The notes beneath the pieces are model-generated. The model searched no databases. It was not told where the DNA came from and saw nothing but the letters and a program-made list of their open reading frames with translations. DNA of 64,000 bases, from assembly GCA_027574665.1 (NCBI GenBank), contig CM050648.1, forward strand, positions 142,352,175 through 142,416,174, in the 5' to 3' direction. Below, one piece after another: positions 25,101 through 37,100 of this stretch. Numbering within the stretch: position 1 is the stretch's first letter; every line of letters starts with the position of its first letter. Made by a program: the position numbers and the translations under genes. Source of the DNA: Rhynochetos jubatus (taxonomy: Eukaryota > Chordata > Aves > Eurypygiformes > Rhynochetidae).

Positions 25101-28100
25101 TATTTCCCTTCCCCTAATAAATGTACTTTATTTTCATGGTTTCCATCTGAATGAATCATAGAATCACAGAGTGGTTTGGGTTGGAAGGGACCTTAAAGAC
25201 CGTCTAGTTCCAACCCCCCTGCCGTGGGCAGGGACACCCTCCACTAGACCAGGTTGCTCCCAGCCTCATCCAGCCTGGCCCTATAAAATAAAAGCTTTAT
25301 TTTACCCTGTGGACTGCTTACCGTAACGTTCCTAAGTGTTTATCTCTTTGAGGAGTTAAGTTGTAAAGATAAAAACTAAGGATTTTTTAATAATAAATTA
25401 TGGAAGCAGGTGTTCAGAAATTATGGAAGTGCCTGTGAAAGTGTTTCAAATATGAGCTGACATCAGAGCTTAATGACAAAATGAATACTGTCTGGGGCAC
25501 CAAAGACCGCAACGGGTGGAGAAAGAATTGTTCTGCAACATTAGCTCTAGTTAGGGTAAGGCAGATGAGTTAAAAACCCCAACCAACCACCAAAACAAAC
25601 AAAGCAAGCCCCTAGAGTACCTGTGCAATGCTTCAGTCTTGCGAATAACAGACATTTTCCCTGGTAGAACAATATGGTAAGTGTATTGGTGTTTCCATCT
25701 TGCAGGTACTTACATTCTTTCTGGCATGGATTGAGGCTTTCCCTGACCTGCATTTTCTTTTTCTTTTCCTGAGCTGTGCACTTCAGCCTCCTCAGTAAAT
25801 TGTTTTCTGCATATTTCACCATGATGCATGGGCCGAATGGGAAGTGGTTTGGGGTTAGCCTTTGCTGTTAGGCTTTTGGACAAATAAATTATTACTTTGC
25901 ATATTTTATGTTTTCATCAAGACTGCATTTGTTTTCCCAGCCTGAGGAAGAGCTTGATCCTGAAGAGAGGGACAACTTCCTCCAACAGCTTTACAAGTTT
26001 ATGGAAGACAGAGGTAACACTGGATTCTGTTTATTTGTGTAGTTAGTTTTAATTTATTGTCTGATGCACTTTTAAAATAGCTTTTTAAAATGCTTTTAAA
26101 TGTAATGGACGTTACTGCGAGTGTATTCTTACATCAGTGACAAAGGATAACAGCTAGCCGGGTACAAGGAAAACCGCTTCCACCCGTTTTCACACGTGAC
26201 AGGTCTGCTTCCAGTACTTCGAAGCACAGTGCACAAAGGAAACTGAAATCCTCCCTGAGGTGTTTTGCTTTAGATTTGCTTTCACAAAACTTTTTTTTAA
26301 ATGTTTACAAACCCTGTTAAATATGCTCTTGGTTGATTTCTTGTTGTGACAGCCATGGCTGGGAACTTTGCTGCTGTTAATCTCAGGCTGGAACCTGAGG
26401 AGGCTATTCATGGATGGTGAAATTCAACCAGCAGAGAATGGGAGATGTGCCATCTTCGAGTCTCCTTGCAGAACTGTCTTATTCATGCGCAGATGTAGCG
26501 GTGATACTCACCTGAAGAGACAACTTAAAAGATCCTACTTTGTCCAGTAGCTAGAACAAGAAAGTAACATATTTTAAATGTCTGTCTTTACAGAATTAGG
26601 TGAGACTGTTATAAATGGGAGTAGATAAAGTCCCGGCATAAGACACGTATTGGAAGTGCATGTGCTGTGTATAGAGCAGGATGTACCTGCCTGGAAAGAG
26701 TTTTACAGTGTATTTGTTCTATTAATTTTATTCATGAACTTGCAGTTTTGATTCAAATCGTGTTAATCCTGCGTTAACGTTGGAGGTAGATTACAAGTGC
26801 GACTACTGCCTTTCTAATTTTATTTTTTCCTTATTTTCTTGACCAAAGTCCCTAAATGATATTTCCATAGCAGCACATAGTACAGCAGATGTTGATGTAC
26901 TTGAATTTGAAATAACTGGAGCCAAGAAGAGTAAAACGCAAAGTGCATGTAGTGTCTGCATGTTTCCACCTCTTTTTTTCCCCAGTAAAGTTGAAAGTTT
27001 TCTTGGGTTTTAAACTGTGGGAGGAGGAAATCAGGAGGAAATTAGTAAAAGAGGCTCTGCTTCCCTATTAACGAGGTGAGTTCTAGACTGCACAAGCCTA
27101 AGAGAACAGTTCCAAGTCTGCTCAGTATTACTACCGCTTATCACAGGTTTAGAAACGGATTGTGAATTATAGCAAAGTATACTGGAGTTCATCCAGTGTA
27201 ATTTTGAGGCCTCCTGTTGTTTAACCAGTGTTTCTGGAGAATGACCTGCCTTTGGGCTTACAGGAATGCTGGAGGGAGACATTGACAAGGGCCTGTAGTG
27301 ACAGGACAAGGGGTAACAGGTTTAAATTGAAAGCGGGGAGATTTAGATTAGATATCAGGAAGAAATTCTTCATGGAGAGGGTGGGGAGGCACTGGGACAG
27401 GTTGCCCAGAGAAGCTGTGGATGCCCCATCCCTGGAAGTGTCCAAGGCCAGGCTGGATGAGGCTTGGAGCAACCTAGTCTAGTGGAGGGTGTCCCTGCCC
27501 ATGGCAGGGGGCTGGAACTGGATGGTCTTTAAGGTCCCTTCCAACCCAAACCATTCTGTGAATAAGAGGCTATGTTGGGGGGAAAAAAAAAAATCCCTGT
27601 GCTGCTGGACTAATCCAAATGTTTTTTTTTTCTAGTAGCCTGATTCTTTCCCCTTTTTTGTTGGTTTTATTCTCCCTCCCCTCCCCATTCTTAAGCACTC
27701 TATAACTGAAATAAAGATTATGTCAGGGACTTGTAGAGGCAAGAGAAGAAATCATTTGCACACTGAATGTGAAGAGTCAATCCAGAAATTATTCGTTAAG
27801 CTAGTATGTTGAGCCGTGCACAGGACTGTTTCAGGACCGGGTCTTTCCCCCTGTCTCCCTGTTGTGTCCCCCCCTCCCCACCCTGCTCTTACAGCGAAAT
27901 TTCTGTTCCCACCAGGTTTGTTCTACATTCTGTTCTCTGTCTGAATGTTTTGATTTGTGTAATCATGACAGTATGGCCGAAGTCCTGTAAAGTGATTTTC
28001 ATGATTCCAAATGTAATTGCACGGAGATGAAGGAAGATGAGAAGCAGCAGGGGAGAAGTTTGATATTCTTCCTTGCTGGGAGGAATACCGTCTGTATATG

Positions 28101-31100
28101 CAGCCACTTGCCCCAACTCACTTCTGCTTTCTCTCCTTGCAATTAATTATTGTTCTTTATGTCATTATCAGTGATCCAGTTTGAATTCTTTCTTTTTCCC
28201 CGGAACTGCCCCAAATATTCCTGTCCTGTTAGATCTTTGTGCTGTTTCACGTTCTTACAATTTGACTGTGGGTGTTTTTGGTGGTGGTTTTTTTTCCTAA
28301 TCCAACATTTCTGCTGCTTCTTCCCCATTGCTTTCAGACCACAGCGTTTTGAGTTAATCTCTTCGCACGTTGCTATCTTCCCGGCGTTCGTCAGGCGTTC
28401 CGTAGAGCTTGCTGCACTTCTGGCCGTCCCCCCGCTCAAGAGAGGAACGGTGGGATGCAGCCAATTGGATGGGGGTTATAGCACAACTCAGAAAATGAGG
28501 TCGAGAAATCAGAGTTATCAAGCAGCTGGTGCCAGTACGCTAATAAACCACCCAGAAATACGGAATGCGAGGGTGAACCCTTCGTTGGTGGTTGGAAACT
28601 ACTGACTTGTGACATATCTTAGAACTATTAAATACCGATTTTAAAGTGTAGAAAGATACTGGTAATCACACGTGTGCTAAAGGCATGGAAGAAGCAGTTT
28701 GCTGTTCTGTGTGATAATTTCTTATTTCTGGTTTGGTTTTGTGTAGGTACTCCTATCAATAAACCACCTGTTCTGGGCTACAAGGACCTTAACCTCTTCA
28801 AACTTTTTAGACTGGTGTATCAGCAGGGTGGATGTGACAGCGTAAGTGTTGGATGTTTCCTGACCTAAATGTGTCTAGCCATTCTTAAAGGTTGTGGCTT
28901 GGGGCTGTGGTGGATGTCATTCCTTAATGTGCTTGGTTAACAAACCCCGAAAACTTCCTTTTTTTCTTTTTCCCCACAAAGATTGAGAGTGGTGCTGTAT
29001 GGAAGCAAATTTATATGGACCTTGGCATTCCTATTTTGAACTCGGCTGCTTCCTACAATGTAAAAACCGCTTATAGAAAGTAAGTTCTCATCTTGTATAA
29101 TGGTAAAACTTTTTCCTTATTTTTTTTTTCCTTCAGTAGCATGTACAATATTTAAGCAATTTTTGATAGTTTACTGAAACAGTATTTAACGTTCTTCAGC
29201 TAACGAGCAGTTCTGAGCATCTTCCAGTGCCGAGGATGGAAACGGTGGAGTAAAGGAGGGAGTGCTCAGGGCTGCCTAAATTCCTGTTGTTCTGACAGTT
29301 AGAATTCTGCTCACTTTCTTATCAAGAAGCATTCGCTTTCAGCATGTGACGATGCCATTTCAGAGTACAACAATGACATTCATTAAAAAAAAAAAAGCGT
29401 TGGCAAATTCAGCTTTGCAATTTGTGGTGGTTAACAAGGACAGATTCCGTCCTCAGTCTGTAGATGCTGAATGCAGTGAGCGGAATTTTATACCGGTTTC
29501 TGTAACTTCCTGAAAAATGTTGATACAGACAGACATGTTTCAGATTGCATATTTAAATGTCTTCTGTGCGAAACCTGTAGAATAATGGGTTTAGGGCGTA
29601 ACTACGTACATGCTGTGGTGGATGTGACAGTATGAAGTAGTAAAAATCACTGCTTGTATTAAAAAAAACCCGTGATTAGTTTTATTCTGATGCCTGTTTT
29701 TCCAGTTGTGTTTTATCTTTTGAAATGGAAACCTTTTAGGAATGACACTCTTCAAGCTCCTTTTCTAAAGAAAGATTGTTTTTATTATTTATTCTCCTGG
29801 ACAAGAAACAATTGGGCTTTTTGAGTAAAAGGGAAGACTGAGGTTCTCTTGACTCAAACCTAAGGAAATTCGGCTGGTTGAATAGGGATGACTAATGACT
29901 CAACTCATGGTAATGTTGATGAAGATGAAAATATTCAGACTTATCTTCATTGGGATTTGAACTGGGCGCGTATTTAAGGTCTGTGTTTAACGGAGAAGAG
30001 TGTTTATCATAAAAAGAGTAATTGGTAAATATGTACGGTGGAAATAATGATGTTGTATGGACAGGTGGTAGGATGTTGTAACTTGCATATTTATTCTTTG
30101 AGAAATAAGCTAGTTCCTGATTCTCTCACCTATCGCTGGATTAGGGTGTGCACACAGGCAGTTACCGGAGAACAAACTGATGCATGGCAATTTGTTACCG
30201 CCTGGCAGCTTGTCTGTGTGCCCGTGTTCTGATGGTCGGCTGATTTTCGCTGTCATTGTGCGTTTGCATAACAGTGTACATGTTCTTGGGCTTTACTGTC
30301 ATGAACTCTTAATTGGATGGGGCTGAAGTTAAATCGGTGGGAAGCACCTCTGTCTGTTCTTTCTCACCATTCTGTGTGCACAGTTGTTTTGCTTCAAAAG
30401 CTTTTCTGGTTTTTTATTTTTTATTTACTTAGGTTTGTTTTGGGTTGGTTTGTTTTCTCTTTATCCCTGAAGTTACTGCTTCTCCTTGCCTTTTTTTTTT
30501 TTTGAGCAGGATAGTAGGGTTTATGCACTAAATAGAAAATGAAACAGGAAATACGAATGAAACTTCATTTGTATCTATAGGTATCTGTATGGTTTTGAAG
30601 AGTACTGCCGCTCTGCAAACATTCAGTTTCGGACCATCCATCACAATGAGCCAAAAGTGGTAGAAGACGTACAGAAACACGTGGAACCAATGGAGGAAAG
30701 TGTAAAAGAGGAACCAAAAATGCCCCCAACAGAAGTTAAAAAAGAAGCAGAAGAAAATTATTCTAGCAGTGAAAGTGAAAAAGAAGAAATAGAACTAAGA
30801 TCCCCAAGGGTAAGTGGTTTGAACTGATTTCTGTTTAGTGTTTAACAAAACCCCTTTGTACAGCAAGCAGTTTACGTAATGAGTTTTCCCTTGTGGAGGG
30901 ATTTGTACTTGTACAAGCGTAGGACAGGGTTCTGTGAACGCAGGGGTGGTGTTAACTGTTAATTATGTTCTACCTGTGAATAGAACCAGTTTGGGTTGTT
31001 TCTTCATACGCTACACCATCCCTGGGATATGCCCAGGCTGTGTTGGATGGGAGATATGTTTCGATTCAGGGATGGCTTGGGAGCTGCTGAGAGCTGTGTA

Positions 31101-34100
31101 TCATGAGAACAGTGACACTCAGCAGGACAGTCTTGCTTGTGGGTGTGAATTTCCACAGGCACGTGGAATCTGGAGCTTTCTGGCAAGAAGCAGGAGTATC
31201 AAGGGGTCGCTACAGCTTGAAGTATCACAGAGTGGTAGGGGTTGGAAGGGTCCTCTAGAGATCATCTAGTCCAACCCCCCTGCCAGAGCAGGATCCCCCA
31301 GAGCAGATCACACAGGAACAAGTCCAGGCGGCTCTGGAAAGTCTCCAGGGAAGGAGATTCCCCCCCTCTCTGGGCAGCCTGTCCCAGGGCTCTGTCACCC
31401 TCACAAAGGAAGACACATTTATCTGAATTGGTTTTTATCACATCTCCTCATCTTTTAATGAAAGAAACACTGCAGTTCTACAGTGTGTAGGCAAAAGCAG
31501 CGGGGGGAACACTGAAGTTTTGTCTTCCTTTGTCTCTGAATGCTGTAGAGGTGCAGGTTGTGTTAGCAGTTACGTAGATAAGACCAGTGACCCATCAGCT
31601 AGCGGATGCTGAACCTGATGTGGAGTACAAGAATACTGTTAAGGTATTTGACTGTGGCTGTAGCACTCCTGCTAATTCTGATCAAAGGACATTTGTATTC
31701 CTTAATAGAGCACGGTTACTGAAGGGCAAGGGATTACTACTTTTTAAATTGTTGAAGCTGTAAGGATTTGTTCGACTACAGTGTAGTTCTACTGAACTGC
31801 TTCTTGCAAACTAGCTTTTCAGGCCTTGTAAATTAACAGGGGAAAAGACATGAAAAGAATTTTTTTTTGCTGTTTTATCATGGACTGTTTATGTTAATGT
31901 GTTAATAATTAAATGGTATTTGGTTATGCATTTTATTAGTTTATTAATCCAGTCACCAGATACCTATTTATGAATGGTTCGTTTTCCAAAGTATTTACCA
32001 TTTAACTACTGTGAAATTTAATTACAGTGCCCTCATTACTGTCATCTTTGGATGGCTTCCAGATAATTCATCTTGCATTCATAATTTATTTTAAATGTTC
32101 TCATTACAAAGCAATGATGCTATCAAGACACTTTTAATAGTGGAATGATAAACCTGTACTGATGCCCAAGAGCCAGTTACAGATAGTCCCAGACAGCGGT
32201 TGTCCAGCTACTCACAGTGCCTTTTAAAAACACAGAACTTAACAGTTTTTTTATTTTTAGGGTGTACAAATTTCTGTTCTGTGACATCAGCAGGTGGCTG
32301 TCAGGACTGAAGGTAGAGGCGATGCCTTCCCCAGTAGTCCTGTACAACCACTTTAATGCTACTGCTGTCGTTGAGCAAAGCATTTTTGGTCCTATCAGGG
32401 CAACAGACCTTCCACATCCAAACAGACGTGCTGAAGTCCTCCAGAAGTTGATCAGAAGCTCGTCCTCTTTATTCCACGCCAAGCAGCATGGCTTTATTTT
32501 GCTTTATTCCTCGATAACAAGACTTTAAGTTATTATCTTAAGATTTTTGAATGTTTTGCTTTATGGTGTTATCTCCAGTCCTTCTGTACAGGAATAGTAT
32601 GCTTTGCTTTTAGCTGAGATTTGGAGAGGCTGTATTCTAGAGAACAATAAACTGATCTTATTTGTGTTCTAGGGACGAAGGCGGCTTGCACGTGATACAA
32701 CCCCTGCTAAAAAAGATAGTGAAGAGGAAAAAACACAAGAAAAATTAAAAGACAGTAACAAAGAAAACAAAGATGTAGAGGAAACACCTGAGAATGCAGA
32801 AAAGAAGGAAAATGAAACTCCACTAGGGAGGAAAACTACACCAAAGCAAAAAGAGAAAAGAATAAAAAAACAGGAGGATTCTGATAAAGAGTCAGATGAA
32901 GAGGAAGAGAGGCAGAGGGAGAGGTAAACATTCACTTGTATCGCCTTCTTACAAGTCAGTCTGTGTCAGGACTGGGCCATGCTCCAAGCAGGAGTATACG
33001 TAGAGTTGGATGTCTTACCAACTAACACGTAGAAATTAAGGACCTAATTCACTCAGCCAGGCAGGAAAGGGAAAACTTCATTTCAAGCTGGTAGAGTCTG
33101 CTGTACTTCATGGAAGCATCGTTTTCTGGTAAATGACAGACAGGATTTTTCACTTTCATTTTCTTGAAGGTCTGGCCAAGGTTGTGTTGGTGTTTATCAC
33201 AGGGGTACGTACAGACACCAAGTAGACCAGGCTGTAAGTATGCCAGGTGCTGGGTGGGTGGTGGGTGAGCAGCTGTTGGGGCAGATTGTTCTGGCAGTTA
33301 AAATATAAGTGGAAAAGAGAGAGCCCCTCTTCTCCTGTGCTTCGAAGTGCCTAGTGATGGCTGTGAACCTACAGCTTGCTTGTTTTTGTTACTCGATGTA
33401 GGCAGGCAGGACGGGGATCAGCTGAGAGGGAAAGGAGTTTGAATGAACTCTGGAGGTAGGTTGAAGAAGAGGGGGTGGAGAGGCATGGAAGGGCAGAGGG
33501 AAAATAGCATGCAGAGACTAAGCTTGACAAGTTGAGTTGGATTTGTAGCCCTGGTTACAAATGAGTTGTGAGCAGGTGACTAATTACCAAAGCAGAGCTC
33601 TTCTTGGCTAACTTTGGCTGTGTCAAGGGCAGTGTCTCACCTGTTTATGCTGACTTTCCTACCTGCTTTTCTTGTCCATGTGGCTAAATGCCGTGGACAC
33701 TAGTAGATACTGAATAAAGGCTGACAGGGGTATTGCACATGATCTTCTAGAGTGGGAGAACCTAGAAAGTGTCATTGCGCAGTCCAGAAGAACCCCATTG
33801 CAGCGCAGGAATGCCTCAAAGGAAGGCGCAGTGTGGGTGTGCAGCAGGTTGCAGGGGTGTATCAGGTGGTGAAGGCATCAAAGGGTTTTCTTTAAGTGGT
33901 GCTGATGGTGCTTGCCCTCTCTCTTTTAATTGTTTGCCACAAGATAGGCTTCAGTGAGAGATGAACTAGCAGATACGTTTCCTTACAAGCAGCCCATAAT
34001 CTTTTTCAGTCGTTTCTTTCTTGGTTACATTTTGAAGTTTCGCTTTTGCATTATGGTAAATTCACCCTGAAATAGGGAGACAGAGATTAGAATAGGTTAG

Positions 34101-37100
34101 ATTGCAGTTGTTGAAAAGATGTGTAAGTGGAATGTTTCAGTATTAGATACAGCCCTAATAACAGGTGGATGCAGGTAATAAGAGCTGCGTAGGCACTTTT
34201 CATTTTGCTTAAACAGCGTTCTGATCAAGTTGTTTGTTTCAGTGCAATGGTGTTTGTGTCCGTGAGAGGTTCAGTGCTACAGCAATTCAAACTGTTGTGC
34301 ACTCCTAGTAAACTGTAGCCTATTAGGCAAACTGTAGAAGAAATATGTTTATTTTTTAATTATTAATCTTTTAATAGTGTGTCAAAATCAAGTCTGTTTT
34401 AAAAACTGGAGTTAGTTCTTCCTGTATTATTTAGGAGCCAAACACTGAGTTAAATTATTCCTCTCCTTGTATTAGCAAAATACTCATTTCAAAAAAATCT
34501 TCAAGCTTTGAGGTAGTTTCACGGTTAATAAATTGCATTTAAAATAACAGATTTTTTCTGGATCTTTCTGGCACCTTCCCCTGTTCTCCTTGAGTCCTGC
34601 TCTTGGTTTAAAAAGCCGTATCCAGGCTAGAGGCAGTGCAGGATGCAGAAAATGAGAACATTTTTTTCTTGCAGCCTTTTTCTTTTGTAGTAGCTTGGTT
34701 ACTCCAGTGAAATGTTGAAAGTTTCATTGTCGCTAATTAGTGGGCATTTAAAATACTCTTTACTGCAGGGAGGAAATTGAGAACAAAGGAGAATCAGAAG
34801 GTGAAGAGGATGAGGAGGATGCAGAACCCTGCCTGACTGGAACCAAAGTGAAAGTAAAATACGGACGTGGAAAGACTCAAAAAATTTATGAAGCTAGTAT
34901 TAAAAGCACAGAAATGGATGATGGAGAAGTTTTATATTTAGTTCATTACTATGGCTGGAATGTAAGGTGAGGATAACTTGCTTTTCGTTTCTTTGTTAAA
35001 AGGATTATTTGCAGAAGAATTTTTACTTGTAAGAAAAAAAAAAAGATGGTCAGTGACTTGGTTCCGAATTGAATTATCAACATAATGGGAGGATGTGACT
35101 CTGTTTCACTTCTCAGTAATTTTGTCCATGGTACGACACTATTGCACTGATATCTCAGAATATACTTCCTAGTATGTTTCCATCTGGCTTAAAGCAAGGG
35201 ATCCTTGCTCCTCGCAGGAGTATCCTTGCTCCTCGCAGGAGTATCCCCGCCCTGGATTGCATCAGCTCGGGTTAGCACTGTGAGGCTTGGTTGAAAAGGA
35301 GTCAGTGGTAATGGTGAAGACAGCCACAATTGAGTGTATCAGGGACTGGGATTGTGGCAAGAAAAGTTACTCTTGTATTGCGTGTTGGACTATACAGAAC
35401 AGCTGTTAGCTGTGGAGAGGGCTGAGCAGCAAAGACCTACAGAAAAGTCATCAGAGGCTGCTCCTGGCAGCCATGCTTTATAGTCGATACTTTTGCAGAG
35501 AGGGCTTTTTTCTTGTTGCTCTTAAAGGCATTGTGATTCTGTAGACCAAAAAACCACAAAACTGATCATTTTTAAAAGTGGATGGGGTGTTCCAAACCCA
35601 TACATTTCTAAGTAAACTAAGCAAATGTCTTTATGTGCCAACATAAAGTTTGGGGGGATATCCCCTGTACTTACATGTGTCCTTTCACCTGATCAGTAAC
35701 TCAGGAGGTGTTGAGGAGGACGACGAGGGTTTTTGTGTTTTTCATAATCTCATCCAGTTTGATGTTATAATGGAAAAACTTTTTAACGACAGAGTGTGTT
35801 TTACCGTTGAGGCACAGGGTGGTGAAAACCGCCTTTTGTACGTGATGCGGAATAACTGACCAACTTCACAGCTGACACAGTCCCCAGAGTTCCAGTGCTT
35901 TGCTAGCAAGAGACAGGGAAGTTTGCCTCTCCATTCCCCCATCCCATAAATGTTTTTGCGGGCTAGAAACGTAATTGATCTTTCTCATGGCAGGTACTGC
36001 ATGTGTGTTTAACGTACGCTCTGCTCTCCCACCTCTCCTTAACAAATACTTCCTGTAACTCGGTCCTTTACTCCCCGTATCGCGAACAGCTTCTTGATAC
36101 GCAGTAGAAACAGTGTGATGTTATTTGCTTTTAGATACGATGAATGGGTGAAAGCTGATCGGATTATCTGGCCTGTGGACAAAGGAGGACCAAAGAGAAA
36201 ACAGAAGAAGAAAACAAAAGTAATGGTCATTTCACTAAGTTCCTTGTAGTACGCTACTTCCTGATTGCCACTGTTCCTTATTTTAAAAACATAACGGAAG
36301 ATACTCAGTCCACGGTCAAGTGTAAAGCAAAAGGAGAAAAGGTTTAACAATGAGCAGTGAAACTTGTAATTGAAAATTCATTGTTTTCCCTTCAGAATAA
36401 AGAAGACGGTGAGAAGGATGAGAAGAAGGATGAGGAGAGACAAAAATCAAAGCGTGGGCGACCCCCTCTGAAATCTACTCTTCCATCAAACACGTCTTGC
36501 GGTTTATCCAAAACGCCTAATAGCGAAGGTAAATCGGGAGCCAGAGGTGCACGGAACAACTTGTCAGATTCCTCACCATTACCAAATGGAACAGAAGGTA
36601 CATCTGGTGCACTCGTGTTCTGGCCTGGAAGTGCATGTAAACAGCCATGTGTCGCGATGCATTAGTGTGACAACTTCGGCGAACGCAGTGCTTTCAGCAG
36701 CTTTAAAGCCCTACTTAACCAGCCGGTGCAGCAGCAATGTAACAAAACACGGTTTGGGGGCAGGTTTTACTCTGTAAAAATTAATACTTTCGATTTTGAT
36801 TTTAGCAACACCTCGCAGGCAGACGAGACGTAGCTCAGGAATGTTTGATTCTGATAGAGGATCAAACGGTGAGTGATCTCAGTCCCGTGTATGCTTTTGA
36901 GGGTGTTTTTTTTTTTTAAGTACCTTTTTGAAAAGAGGTTTGATTTTCATTTTTCACTACTTTATTTTTTTTCTCCCTGTGAATTTTACTGAGGAAGTAG
37001 TTGAGCCGACGCTGCTGAGGAGCACAGTTTGCTCACAGAAGAGCTATGGCATGGGAGTCATTCCAGATTCTTTAGCCAGAGTCTTTCAGTCCTAATCTTG

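Larger units (their letters stand above)
16896..25940 (+). other. ARID4A: Largest ARID4A intron seen (9.0 kb)
   Basis: Holds a CpG-rich patch with RFX and NRF1-type sites (about 17840-18015) and three CR1 copies (21440-21634 +, 23293-23745 -, 25154-25282 -). The rest is AT-rich with only random-looking small open frames. Confidence 0.85.

Noticed and set aside
28150..28605. 151-codon frame in an ARID4A intron
   Set aside because: Phe/Cys-rich, no similarity recognised, spans ordinary AT-rich intron.
32177..32528. About 100-codon frames on both strands
   Set aside because: Mirror frames without a known motif; no splice structure or repeat signature.
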